Under the pieces are notes generated by a model. The model searched no databases. It was not told the DNA's origin and saw only the letters and a list, made by a program, of their open reading frames with translations. A stretch of 64,000 bases of DNA from CADBRN01 sp050944685 (GTDB lineage: Bacteria > Bacillota > Clostridia > Lachnospirales > Lachnospiraceae): NCBI GenBank assembly GCA_050944685.1, contig JBMNRP010000010.1, positions 1-64,000 of the forward strand. The letters run 5' to 3'. The stretch's first letter is position 1. The number at the start of each line of letters is the position of its first letter. Shown here one piece after another: positions 52,524 to 61,032 of the stretch. The position numbers and the translations under genes are program-made.

Positions 52524-53810
52524 ATGAGGATATGTGAGCATTGCGGGGCAGAGATACCGGACGGTGAATTTGTCTGTCCGTCCTGCGGGGCCGAGGTAAA
52601 TCTGGTGCCGGACTACGAGACGATGGAGAGCCGCGTCCGGGAGAACCAGATGCGTCAGGAGGAGGAAAACGCGAGACGAGCGGAAGCGGTCAGACTTGCG
52701 AAAGAAGAGGAACTCCGGAAAAAGAAAAAACGGAACCGGATCATTCTGGTGGTGGTTATCGCCGCCGCCTGCGCCGTGATCGGCGTACTGGCCTACCGGT
52801 TCTGGGTCCGGAACCAGCAGAACCATTCGTTCGATTATCAGTATAATCAGGCGGTTGAGGCTTTTCAGAACAAAGATTACAATGATGCTCTGAATTATGT
52901 CACAAACGCGCTGGAGATCAATGATCACAGCGCAAAGGCCCGTCTTCTCCTCGGAGAGATTTATGAGGCGACGGACAATCCGGAAAAAGCGGCAGAGGAG
53001 TATGAGACTCTGATTTCGCAGCATCCGGATTATAAGAAGGCATTCGAGCATATTATTCCGATTTATGTGGAGCTGAAGGATTACGAAGCGCTGCAGAATG
53101 TGTTTGAGGAGTGCCAGAACGATGAGATTCTGGAAGAATACGCGGACTACATCACGTACAAGCCGGAGATCAGTCTGAAATCCGGCACGTATGCATCCGC
53201 TCAGTCCGTGGAAATCACTTCTGAGGACACCGGGGAAATCCACTATACGACGGACGGGTCCGATCCGGATGAAACGTCAGCGGTCTATTCGGAACCCATC
53301 CGGCTCTCGAGCGGATCGGTCACGCTGAAAGCGATTTATATCAGCAAGAAGAATATCCCCAGTGATATCGTCGAGGCAAAATATGTATTTAATATCCCGA
53401 AGCCGCCGACACCGACGATAACCCCGGATTCAGGAACCTATTCTTCCACGGAAGTGACGAAGATTACGGTGGAAGTCCCGGACGGGTACACCGCTTATTA
53501 TTCGTTTGATGAGCCCGCCACAAAGAACAGCAAAAAATATACCGGACCGGTCAGTATGAAAACAGGCAGTCACGTCTTTTATGCGGTTCTCGTCGACGCG
53601 GACGGGAACGAAGGGGATGTTGCTTCCGCTACGTATAATTATTCAAAGGTGACGCCGACACCGACGCCCACCGTTACATCTCAGAACGCGAATGCGGTTC
53701 AGACACCGGCCGCTACCACGCCTACGGCGACACCGGAAGCGACTGAGACTCCAACCGCAACGCCGACACCCACGGCAACATCCGGAGCCGACGGCAGCGA
53801 TGAGGAGTAG
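52524..53810 (+). CDS. zinc-ribbon, membrane-anchored TPR protein with chitobiase-like repeats and Thr-Pro tail
   Basis: The 428-residue protein has no recognised function. It starts with a double-CxxC zinc ribbon (CEHCGAEIPDGEFVCPSCG), then a charged helix, one membrane segment (about 73-93), and two to three TPR-like repeats (about 105-190; EAFQNKDYNDALNYVTNALE, TDNPEKAAEEYETLISQHP). Two beta-rich repeats follow that resemble the chitobiase/HEX C-terminal domain (IHYTTDGSDP, AYYSFDEPATKNSKKYTGP). A C-terminal tail of TPTPT/ATPTAT repeats (about 375-420) ends in an acidic GADGSDEE. The ribbon would be cytoplasmic and the TPR and beta domains outside. It follows ftsK by 14 bases. The tail resembles that of LepB at 2701-2765. 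Confidence 0.8.
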   Translation: MRICEHCGAEIPDGEFVCPSCGAEVNLVPDYETMESRVRENQMRQEEENARRAEAVRLAKEEELRKKKKRNRIILVVVIAAACAVIGVLAYRFWVRNQQNHSFDYQYNQAVEAFQNKDYNDALNYVTNALEINDHSAKARLLLGEIYEATDNPEKAAEEYETLISQHPDYKKAFEHIIPIYVELKDYEALQNVFEECQNDEILEEYADYITYKPEISLKSGTYASAQSVEITSEDTGEIHYTTDGSDPDETSAVYSEPIRLSSGSVTLKAIYISKKNIPSDIVEAKYVFNIPKPPTPTITPDSGTYSSTEVTKITVEVPDGYTAYYSFDEPATKNSKKYTGPVSMKTGSHVFYAVLVDADGNEGDVASATYNYSKVTPTPTPTVTSQNANAVQTPAATTPTATPEATETPTATPTPTATSGADGSDEE

Positions 53811-53857
53811 GATCCGGATTTGTAATATATTCATTATGTTTTGAGGAGGTATTTGCT

Positions 53858-54745
53858 ATGTTTCAAATCCTGCATGCGGACAAACTGGCCGCAAACATCT
53901 ACCGGATGGTAGTCAGTGCGCCGCGTATCGCAACGCACTGTCAGCCGGGACAGTTCATCATCGTCAAGATAGACGAAGTCGGTGAGCGCATTCCGCTGAC
54001 CATCTGTGACTATGATCGGGATAAGGGTACGATCACCATCGTATTCCAGCCGATCGGTGCTTCTACGCATCGCATGAAAGAGCTCAAAGAGGGGGATGCA
54101 TTCGAGGATGTAGTCGGACCGCTGGGGTGTCCGTCCGATCTCATTTCGATGGATGAAGAAGAGCTCAAAAAGAAAAAAATCATTTTTATCGCCGGCGGAG
54201 TCGGAACCGCTCCGGTTTATCCTCAGGTGAAATGGCTTCATGAGCACGGCATCACGGCTGACGCGATTATCGGAGCGAAAAACAAGGACCTGGTTATTCT
54301 GGAGGATGACTTCAAAAAAGTCTGCAATCTATATGTAACCACGGATGACGGCTCTTACGGCCGGTCCGGAATGGTCACGAAGTGTCTCGAGGATCTCGTT
54401 GAGAAAGAGGGCCATGAGTACAATCACTGTGTCGCGATCGGACCGATGATCATGATGAAGTTCGTCTGTCTGCAGACCGCGAAATACAATCTGCCTACCG
54501 TCGTCTCCATGAACCCGATTATGGTGGACGGTACCGGAATGTGCGGCGCCTGCCGTCTGTCCGTGGACGGCGAGACGAAATTCGCCTGTGTCGACGGACC
54601 GGAATTTGACGGTCACAAGGTCGACTTTGATCAGGCCATGAAGCGCATGACGATGTACAAAACAGAAGAGGGACAGGCACTTCTGCGTCTGCAGGAGGGG
54701 AAAACGCACCACGGCGGATGCGGAAATTGCGGAGGTGATAAGTGA
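53858..54745 (+). CDS. nfnA: ferredoxin-NADP reductase subunit alpha (NfnA)
   Basis: NfnA and NfnB form the electron-bifurcating transhydrogenase that couples NADH and ferredoxin to NADP reduction in anaerobes. The 295-residue protein has an N-terminal FAD-binding beta-barrel (QPGQFIIVKIDEVGERIPLTI), the NAD-binding IIFIAGGVGTAPVYPQ, and a C-terminal cysteine cluster for a [2Fe-2S] centre (GTGMCGACRLSVDGETKFAC, followed by DGPEFDGHKV). GAGGAGG lies just upstream. It overlaps nfnB by one base (TGATG). The homologue in purely sulfur-respiring or pyrimidine pathways is excluded by the nfnB neighbour. Confidence 0.92.
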   Translation: MFQILHADKLAANIYRMVVSAPRIATHCQPGQFIIVKIDEVGERIPLTICDYDRDKGTITIVFQPIGASTHRMKELKEGDAFEDVVGPLGCPSDLISMDEEELKKKKIIFIAGGVGTAPVYPQVKWLHEHGITADAIIGAKNKDLVILEDDFKKVCNLYVTTDDGSYGRSGMVTKCLEDLVEKEGHEYNHCVAIGPMIMMKFVCLQTAKYNLPTVVSMNPIMVDGTGMCGACRLSVDGETKFACVDGPEFDGHKVDFDQAMKRMTMYKTEEGQALLRLQEGKTHHGGCGNCGGDK

Positions 54746-56136
54746 TGGCAGATGCGATGAAAAAAACACCGGTCAGAGAACAGGATCCGAAAGTCCGTGC
54801 GACGAACTTTGACGAAGTCTGCTACGGATATAACAAAGAAGAGGCGATGGACGAGGCGACCAGATGCCTGAACTGCAAAAAGCCGAAATGTGTTGAGGGC
54901 TGCCCGGTCAGCATCAACATTCCGAAATTTATTCAGGAACTGAAGGACGGCAAGATCGAGACGGCCTTCGGCACGATCAGTGAATCCAGTGCACTTCCGG
55001 CGGTCTGCGGCCGCGTTTGTCCGCAGGAGACCCAGTGTGAGGGCAAGTGCATCCGCGGGATCAAGGGAGAGCCGGTTTCCATCGGAAAGCTGGAGCGCTT
55101 CGTCGCGGATTACGCGCGCGAGCACGGCGTAAAGCCGAAAGGTGCGGACCAGAAGAACGGCCACAAGATTGCCGTGATCGGAGCCGGCCCCGCCGGACTG
55201 ACCTGCGCGGGGGATCTCGCGAGAGCCGGATACGATGTCACTATTTTTGAGGCGCTTCACAAGGCGGGGGGAGTTCTTTCTTACGGAATTCCGGAGTTCC
55301 GTCTTCCGAAGAGCGCAGTCGTCGACAAGGAAGTCGAGAACGTCAAGTCTCTCGGCGTCAGGATCGAGACCGATACCGTCATCGGCAAGGCAGTTACGGT
55401 CGACGAACTGATGAAAAACGAGGGTTATGAGGCTGTCTTTATCGGTTCCGGTGCCGGACTTCCGATGTTTATGCACATCCCCGGCGAGAACGCGAACGGC
55501 GTATTTTCCGCCAATGAGTTCCTTACCAGAAACAATCTGATGAAGGCTTTCCGTGAGGACTACGATACGCCGATCCACCGCGGCAAAAAGGTTGCCGTTG
55601 TCGGAGGCGGAAATGTGGCGATGGATGCCGCCAGGACGGCCCTTCGTCTCGGGGCGGAGGTCCATATCGTATACCGCCGCAGCGAGGCTGAGCTTCCGGC
55701 CCGTGCCGAGGAAGTTCACCACGCGAAAGAAGAGGGCATTATCTTTAATCTCCTCTGCAATCCGGTTGAGATTCTCGTCGGGGACGACGGCTGGGTCAGA
55801 GGAATGCGCTGCATCCGCATGGAGCTCGGTGAGCCGGATGCTTCCGGAAGAAGACGTCCGGTTCCGATCGAGGGCTCCGAGTTTGAGATCGATGTCGATA
55901 CCGTCATCATGGCTCTCGGTACCAGCCCGAACCCGCTGATTTCTTCCACCACGGAGGGACTGGATACCAACAAGAGAAAATGCATCGTTGCGGATGAGAC
56001 AAACGGAAAGACGACGAAGGACGGCGTTTTCGCCGGCGGAGATGCCGTTACCGGAGCCGCAACCGTTATTCTGGCAATGGGAGCCGGAAAAGCGGCGGCG
56101 AAGGGCATTGACGAGTATATCAAATCCAAGGGATAA
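54745..56136 (+). CDS. nfnB: ferredoxin-NADP reductase subunit beta (NfnB, glutamate-synthase small-chain family)
   Basis: NfnB carries the bifurcating FAD and two [4Fe-4S] clusters of the transhydrogenase. The 463-residue protein has the N-terminal cysteine motifs CLNCKKPKCVEGCPVSINI and CGRVCPQETQCEGKCIRG, the first Rossmann motif VIGAGPAGLTCAGDLARAGY, and the second GGGNVAMDAARTALRLGAEV, and ends with DAVTGAATVILAMGAGKAAA. It also resembles the GltD subunit of glutamate synthase, but no gltB is present and the partner encoded upstream is NfnA. The ATG at 54745 overlaps the nfnA stop. Confidence 0.92.
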   Translation: MADAMKKTPVREQDPKVRATNFDEVCYGYNKEEAMDEATRCLNCKKPKCVEGCPVSINIPKFIQELKDGKIETAFGTISESSALPAVCGRVCPQETQCEGKCIRGIKGEPVSIGKLERFVADYAREHGVKPKGADQKNGHKIAVIGAGPAGLTCAGDLARAGYDVTIFEALHKAGGVLSYGIPEFRLPKSAVVDKEVENVKSLGVRIETDTVIGKAVTVDELMKNEGYEAVFIGSGAGLPMFMHIPGENANGVFSANEFLTRNNLMKAFREDYDTPIHRGKKVAVVGGGNVAMDAARTALRLGAEVHIVYRRSEAELPARAEEVHHAKEEGIIFNLLCNPVEILVGDDGWVRGMRCIRMELGEPDASGRRRPVPIEGSEFEIDVDTVIMALGTSPNPLISSTTEGLDTNKRKCIVADETNGKTTKDGVFAGGDAVTGAATVILAMGAGKAAAKGIDEYIKSKG

Positions 56137-56152
56137 TTTTTGAATGAATGCG

Positions 56153-56191
56153 GCGGTGAAGCCTGTCGGAATTTTCGGCAGGCTTCACCGC
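56153..56191 (+). terminator. hairpin after nfnB
   Basis: GCGGTGAAGCCTGTCG pairs with CGGCAGGCTTCACCGC around a seven-base loop, with one T-G pair. It is a very stable stem but not followed by a clear T-tract, so it may be a factor-assisted terminator or an mRNA-end stabiliser. Confidence 0.65.
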
Positions 56192-56244
56192 TGACAGATT
56201 CTATCCGTTTACGTAATTTTTTTATGTTGATTATCGGAGCCTGA

Positions 56245-56727
56245 ATGCTGAAAATTACAGTGGCCTGTGTCGGCAGGGTAAAGGAAAAATATCTGCGGGA
56301 CGGCATCGCCGAGTATGAGAAACGTCTCCAGAACTACTGCCGCATCGGTTTCTGCGAAGTGTCGGACGAACCGACGCGTGAGGGAGCCTCCCCGCGCGAG
56401 GATATGGCGGTGAAACAGAAAGAGGGCAGCCGTCTTCTCTCGGTGATTCCGGGCGATGCTTTTGTGATTGCTCTCGATAGGAAGGGAGAATCCCTCGATT
56501 CGGTCTCTTTTGCTCGAAAGATGGAAGACCTCGCCGTCTCCGGCAGGAGCCATCTTGTTTTTGTGATCGGCGGATCGCTCGGCCTGTCTCCTGAAGTTCT
56601 GAAAAGGGCGGATTACCGCCTCAGCTTTTCCCGTATGACCTTTCCGCATCAGCTGATGAGGCTGATTCTTCTGGAACAGATTTACCGGTGTTTCCGCATT
56701 ATCCGCGGAGAGCCTTATCACAAGTGA
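56245..56727 (+). CDS. rlmH: 23S rRNA (pseudouridine1915-N3)-methyltransferase RlmH
   Basis: RlmH is a SPOUT-family methyltransferase acting on helix 69 of 23S rRNA in assembled ribosomes. The 160-residue protein has the family start LKITVACVGRVKEKYLRDGIAEYEKR, the segment LDRKGESLDSVSFARKM, the SAM-binding knot VFVIGGSLGLSPEV, and the C-terminal PHQLMRLILLEQIYRCFRI ending in GEPYHK. GGAG lies six bases before the ATG. Length matches other members. Confidence 0.96.
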   Translation: MLKITVACVGRVKEKYLRDGIAEYEKRLQNYCRIGFCEVSDEPTREGASPREDMAVKQKEGSRLLSVIPGDAFVIALDRKGESLDSVSFARKMEDLAVSGRSHLVFVIGGSLGLSPEVLKRADYRLSFSRMTFPHQLMRLILLEQIYRCFRIIRGEPYHK

Positions 56728-56757
56728 CGGATTTTTTCCGGGACAATATGATAATTT

Positions 56758-57327
56758 ATGCAAGACATTAAAACGATCCGAAAAATACTGGATACGGAAT
56801 TATCCACGATTCCCATCTATCAGTACGCGTTTCTTCCGCCCGCCGAGATTGAGTTCGACGGAACCCTGCGGTCTTTCTGCAAGCGTCTGTGCGGAAATTA
56901 CGGGCTGTCCTGGTCCTGCCCGCCTGCTGTGGGAAAGATTGAGCAATGCATGAGCCGCTGCCTTTCGTACGAGGACGTCCTCGTTTTTTCAACGGCAGAA
57001 AAAAGACGGGAGGCGAAGCGGATTGTCTATATCAAGGGCAGGCCGTATTTTTCTTATCACGAACAGATTACCTGCGAAGTGGAGAAGGTTTTTGAAAAAA
57101 ACGGGCTGCAGGTCTACACGCTGACCAGCAATATGTGTGCCATGTGCAAAAAATGCGCCTATCCGAAGGCAGAGTGCCGCTATCCGGACGTTCTTCACCC
57201 CTGTATCGAGGGACACGGTATCCGGGTGGATGAGCTGGCGGAGCAGATCGGCGTTGATTATTACCTGGATGATTATCAGCTGAAATTCACAGTTGTTTTT
57301 TATAAACAGGGTGCAGAAACCATTTAG
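56758..57327 (+). CDS. DUF2284 cysteine-rich metal-binding protein
   Basis: The 189-residue protein matches DUF2284 by its cysteine pattern: CKRLCGNYGLSWSCPP (Cys41, 45, 54) near the start and NMCAMCKKCAYPKAECRYP with a later HPC in the second half. The family is predicted to bind metal or an iron-sulfur cluster and has no assigned activity. No signal peptide or membrane helix is seen. It sits between rlmH and phoH with short gaps, but its upstream ribosome site is poor, so the start at 56758 is less certain than for its neighbours. Nothing in the context explains its role. Confidence 0.75.
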   Translation: MQDIKTIRKILDTELSTIPIYQYAFLPPAEIEFDGTLRSFCKRLCGNYGLSWSCPPAVGKIEQCMSRCLSYEDVLVFSTAEKRREAKRIVYIKGRPYFSYHEQITCEVEKVFEKNGLQVYTLTSNMCAMCKKCAYPKAECRYPDVLHPCIEGHGIRVDELAEQIGVDYYLDDYQLKFTVVFYKQGAETI

Positions 57328-57337
57328 AAAGGGGAGC

Positions 57338-58369
57338 ATGTCGGAACCAATTATTGAAGCCAGAATGGAGATTCCCGCGGATCACGCAGGGAATATTTTC
57401 GGGCAGTTCGATCAGAATGTAAAAAAGCTCGAGCGCACGTTCCGCGCCTCGCTCGTCGAACGGAACGGAGTGCTTCGGATCGTCGGTCCGCAGTCGGGCG
57501 TAAATGCGGTCCGCGACTGTCTTGCGCAGCTTCTGGCGCTGTCGGAGCGCGGCGACGAAATTTCGGAGCAGAATGTCAATTATATCATTTCTCTGGTGAT
57601 GGACCAGGACCGTCACACCGTTGCGGGGCTGGACGATGAGGTCATCTGTCACACGATAAACGGGAAGCCGGTCAAGCCGAATACTTTCGGTCAGAAAAAT
57701 TACGTGGACGCGATCCGCGACCATATGATTACCTTCGGAATCGGTCCGGCCGGTACCGGAAAAACGTACCTGGCCATGGCCATGGCGATTACCGCCTTCC
57801 GCGCCGATGAGGTCAGCCGCATTATCCTGACCCGCCCGGCGATCGAGGCGGGTGAGAAGCTCGGATTTCTTCCGGGCGATCTGCAGAGCAAGGTGGACCC
57901 GTACCTTCGTCCTCTCTACGACGCGCTCTACCAGATCATGGGAGGAGAGACCTTCCAGAAAAACATGGAAAAGGGTCTGATCGAGGTGGCGCCGCTCGCT
58001 TACATGAGAGGCCGCACCCTTGACAATGCTTATATTATATTAGATGAGGCGCAGAACACCACGCCGGCACAGATGAAAATGTTTTTGACCCGCATCGGCT
58101 ACGGGTCGAAGGTCATCGTGACCGGCGATATGACGCAGAAAGATATCCCCGCGGGGGCGGTTTCCGGACTGGATGTCGCCGTGCGGGTTCTGAAGAAAAT
58201 AGACGGAATCGCCTTCTGCACGCTGACGAGCCGTGATGTCGTGAGACATCCTCTCGTACAGAAGATCGTGGAGGCGTACGAATCCTACGAAAAATCATCG
58301 TCAAAGGAGAAAAAGTCTTCCGGAAGGAAGACTCGAAAAGGGAATGGAAAAAACAGCCGTGTCAGTTAA
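57338..58369 (+). CDS. phoH: PhoH-family ATPase
   Basis: PhoH-like ATPases are linked to RNA metabolism and typically precede ybeY. The 343-residue protein has an N-terminal KH-like region (about 1-95) and the ATPase core: TFGIGPAGTGKTYLAMAMA with Lys142, the Walker B YIILDEAQNTTPAQMKMFLTR, and GDMTQKDIP. The tail is rich in Lys and Ser. The ATG at 57338 follows GGGGAG; an ATG at 57293 lies inside the DUF2284 gene. The last 26 bases overlap ybeY in another frame. Confidence 0.94.
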   Translation: MSEPIIEARMEIPADHAGNIFGQFDQNVKKLERTFRASLVERNGVLRIVGPQSGVNAVRDCLAQLLALSERGDEISEQNVNYIISLVMDQDRHTVAGLDDEVICHTINGKPVKPNTFGQKNYVDAIRDHMITFGIGPAGTGKTYLAMAMAITAFRADEVSRIILTRPAIEAGEKLGFLPGDLQSKVDPYLRPLYDALYQIMGGETFQKNMEKGLIEVAPLAYMRGRTLDNAYIILDEAQNTTPAQMKMFLTRIGYGSKVIVTGDMTQKDIPAGAVSGLDVAVRVLKKIDGIAFCTLTSRDVVRHPLVQKIVEAYESYEKSSSKEKKSSGRKTRKGNGKNSRVS

Positions 58370-58853
58370 TTTTTGCAGCGAGACCGACGAGCGGTTTGAA
58401 TTCGACCCGGAGGCCGTTGCGCTTTCGGTCGTCGCGGGGGCGCTCTCGATGGAAGGCTGTCCTTTTCCTGCGGAGGTCTCCCTCACGATGACAGGCGGGG
58501 AGCAGATCCGCTCTCTGAACCGGGATTTCCGGGGCATTGACAGGGAGACGGACGTGCTTTCCTTTCCGATGATTCCCTGGGAGAGACCGTCGGATTTTGA
58601 TTCCCTGGAGAATTTCGGAGACTGCTTCGACCCGGATGAGGGGAGACTGATGCTGGGCGATATCGTCATATCGGTTCCACGGATGAAGCTTCAGGCTGAG
58701 GAGTACGGCCACGCGGTAAAGCGGGAATTCGCCTTTCTCGTCTCGCACAGTACTTTCCATCTGCTTGGTTACGACCACATGGAACCGGAGGAAGCAAGAG
58801 AGATGGAGGAGAAACAGGAGGCCGTTCTGCAGGAGCTCGGAATCGGCCGCTGA
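58344..58853 (+). CDS. ybeY: endoribonuclease YbeY
   Basis: YbeY is a zinc endoribonuclease for 16S rRNA 3'-end maturation and ribosome quality control. The 169-residue protein has the metal-binding motif HSTFHLLGYDH near the C-terminus and the preceding DVLSFPM and GDIVISVPR segments of the family. The gene starts inside the end of phoH and its stop overlaps an in-frame ATG of the next reading frame at 58853. The phoH-ybeY order is widely conserved. Confidence 0.94.
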   Translation: MEKTAVSVNFCSETDERFEFDPEAVALSVVAGALSMEGCPFPAEVSLTMTGGEQIRSLNRDFRGIDRETDVLSFPMIPWERPSDFDSLENFGDCFDPDEGRLMLGDIVISVPRMKLQAEEYGHAVKREFAFLVSHSTFHLLGYDHMEPEEAREMEEKQEAVLQELGIGR

Positions 58854-58906
58854 TGACACGAAATCCGCTGATTTGCATTTCGGAAAGAAACGATCGGGAA
58901 AGAAAT

Positions 58907-59464
58907 ATGGAGACAAAAGAAACTTTAAGAAAACTGGTGCACGAGCGCAGAGGCCAGGCGGCCTCCAGTGATCTCGTGAAGGACAGCGAGATTATTTTCC
59001 GGAAAATTCTTCTGATGAACGAATATTTTATTTCGGGATCGATTTACGCCTATGTGGATTACAACAATGAAGTGATGACGCGCGCCTTTATCAGCCGTGC
59101 GCTCGGCGACGGAAAAAAGGTTGCGGTTCCGAGAGTGGAGGGGGACCGCATGGCATTCTATTATATCGACAGCCTGAAGTCGCTGAAGGAAAGCCCCCGG
59201 GGCATTATGGAGCCCCCGAAAGGTGCGGACCCGGCCGATTCCGAGGCGGCACTCATGATCATGCCCGGCGTCGCTTTCGACCCGAAGTGTCATCGGATCG
59301 GCTACGGAGGAGGATGCTACGACAAGTATCTCGCGGAACACCCGGAGCATTACACGATCGCCGTCGCGTTCGATTTCCAGGTGTTTGATGAGGTTCCTCA
59401 TGAGGAGCATGATTTCCGTCCGAACTGCCTGATCACGGAATCCAGGCGTTTTCTGAGACACTGA
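58907..59464 (+). CDS. 5-formyltetrahydrofolate cyclo-ligase
   Basis: It returns 5-formyl-THF to 5,10-methenyl-THF with ATP. The 185-residue product starts METKETLRKLVHERR, has the substrate and phosphate region KVAVPRVEGDRMAFYYI, and the family signature MIMPGVAFDPKCHRIGYGGGCYDKYL followed by AVAFDFQVFDEVPHEEHD. The ATG at 58907 is preferred because GGGAAAG lies five bases before it and the residues added from the ATG at 58853 are not family-like. Confidence 0.92.
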   Translation: METKETLRKLVHERRGQAASSDLVKDSEIIFRKILLMNEYFISGSIYAYVDYNNEVMTRAFISRALGDGKKVAVPRVEGDRMAFYYIDSLKSLKESPRGIMEPPKGADPADSEAALMIMPGVAFDPKCHRIGYGGGCYDKYLAEHPEHYTIAVAFDFQVFDEVPHEEHDFRPNCLITESRRFLRH

Positions 59465-59528
59465 CGGACATGAGCGGCCGGGGACTTTTGCGTCCGGCCA
59501 CATCTGACAGGATACAGGGATCATTACG

Positions 59529-60965
59529 ATGAATGAGTTTGAAAAACTGTGCTTCGCGGCTCCGGCGCCGGAGCCTGCGAGGCAGTATTATTTTATGGAA
59601 CAGGCGGGTGATATCATCCGAAAACGATCTGAGGAGACGGGACGTCCCCTCACTTTCTGCGTTCAGACCTTTGGATGCCAGATGAATGCCCGCGATTCGG
59701 AAAAGCTGCGTGGCATTCTGGAAAAAATCGGCTATGAAAGAAGCGAAGATACCGATGCGGACCTGGTTCTGTTCAACACCTGCACCGTCCGGGAAAACGC
59801 CAATCTGAAGGTCTACGGAAGACTTGGAGCGCTCCGGCACCTGAAAGAAAAAAATCCGCGGATGATTATCGCTCTCTGCGGCTGCATGATGCAGGAGAAG
59901 GAGGTCGTGGAAAAGCTGAAGGAAAGTTACCCATTCGTCGACCTCATTTTCGGTACGCACAACGTCTGGCAGCTGGCGGAGCTTCTGACAGAGCGGCTCG
60001 TATCCGGAAAACCGGTGATTCAAGTTCCCGATGCCACGGAGGGCGAGTCCGTGGAGGATCTTCCGGTGGATCGGAAGTATTCGTTTAAATCCGGCGTCAA
60101 CATTATGTACGGGTGCAACAATTTCTGCTCCTACTGCATCGTCCCCTACGTCCGCGGACGGGAGCGCAGCAGAAAAATGTCTGAGATCCTTTACGAGATC
60201 CAGCGTCTGTCGGAAGACGGCGTGCGCGAGGTCATGCTCCTCGGTCAGAATGTCAATTCCTACGGGAAGGGACTCGATGAGCCTGTGAGCTTCGCAGAGC
60301 TTCTCGGCCGTGTCGCGGATATCCCCGGAATTGACCGGGTGCGCTTCATGACATCGCACCCGAAGGATCTCTCCGATGAGCTGATCGATGTGATGGCTTC
60401 CCGGCCCAATATCTGCCGCCATCTGCATCTGCCGCTGCAGTCCGGAAGTTCGAGAGTACTGAAGATAATGAACCGGCGCTACACGAAGGAGGGCTATCTG
60501 GATCTGACGGAACGCATCCGCGCGAAGATGCCGGATATCTCGCTGACGACGGATATTATCGTGGGATTTCCCGGCGAGACGGAGGAGGATTTCGAGGAGA
60601 CGCTCGATGTCGTGCGCCGCGTCCGGTATGACAGTGCTTTTACGTTTATCTATTCGAAGAGGAGCGGTACGCCCGCCGCGCGTATGGAGAATCAGGTGCC
60701 ACAGCAGGTCGTCTCCGAGAGGTTCTCCCGCCTTCTGAGTCTCGTTCAGAAGATCGGAAGAGAGCGGACCGCGCGCTTTACGGGGGATACAAAAGAGGTT
60801 CTGGTGGAGACGGTCAACCAGCAGGATCCGCATCTGGTCACAGGGCGGATCATGGAGAATGCCGTAGTTCATTTTCCGGGAGACGATTCCCTGATCGGGC
60901 AGATCGTCCCGGTCCGGCTGGACACCTGCAGAGGGTTTTATTATTTCGGCACGCGGGCGGAGTAA
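59529..60965 (+). CDS. miaB: tRNA-2-methylthio-N6-dimethylallyladenosine synthase MiaB
   Basis: MiaB adds the methylthio group to position 37 of tRNAs reading UNN codons. The 478-residue protein has the UPF0004 cysteines in QTFGCQMNARDSEKLRG, FNTCTVRENA and LCGCMMQEKE, the radical-SAM motif MYGCNNFCSYCIVPYVRGR, and a C-terminal TRAM domain. The QTFGCQMN signature and the neighbouring mutS identify it as MiaB rather than RimO, which is at 38091. A roughly 35-residue N-terminal lead precedes the core. Confidence 0.96.
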   Translation: MNEFEKLCFAAPAPEPARQYYFMEQAGDIIRKRSEETGRPLTFCVQTFGCQMNARDSEKLRGILEKIGYERSEDTDADLVLFNTCTVRENANLKVYGRLGALRHLKEKNPRMIIALCGCMMQEKEVVEKLKESYPFVDLIFGTHNVWQLAELLTERLVSGKPVIQVPDATEGESVEDLPVDRKYSFKSGVNIMYGCNNFCSYCIVPYVRGRERSRKMSEILYEIQRLSEDGVREVMLLGQNVNSYGKGLDEPVSFAELLGRVADIPGIDRVRFMTSHPKDLSDELIDVMASRPNICRHLHLPLQSGSSRVLKIMNRRYTKEGYLDLTERIRAKMPDISLTTDIIVGFPGETEEDFEETLDVVRRVRYDSAFTFIYSKRSGTPAARMENQVPQQVVSERFSRLLSLVQKIGRERTARFTGDTKEVLVETVNQQDPHLVTGRIMENAVVHFPGDDSLIGQIVPVRLDTCRGFYYFGTRAE

Positions 60966-61032
60966 TCCGCTTTCGGGCAGCACACCGGCGAGAGGATGCC
61001 GCGGACTGTCCAGACAAGGAGGAACTGATACT

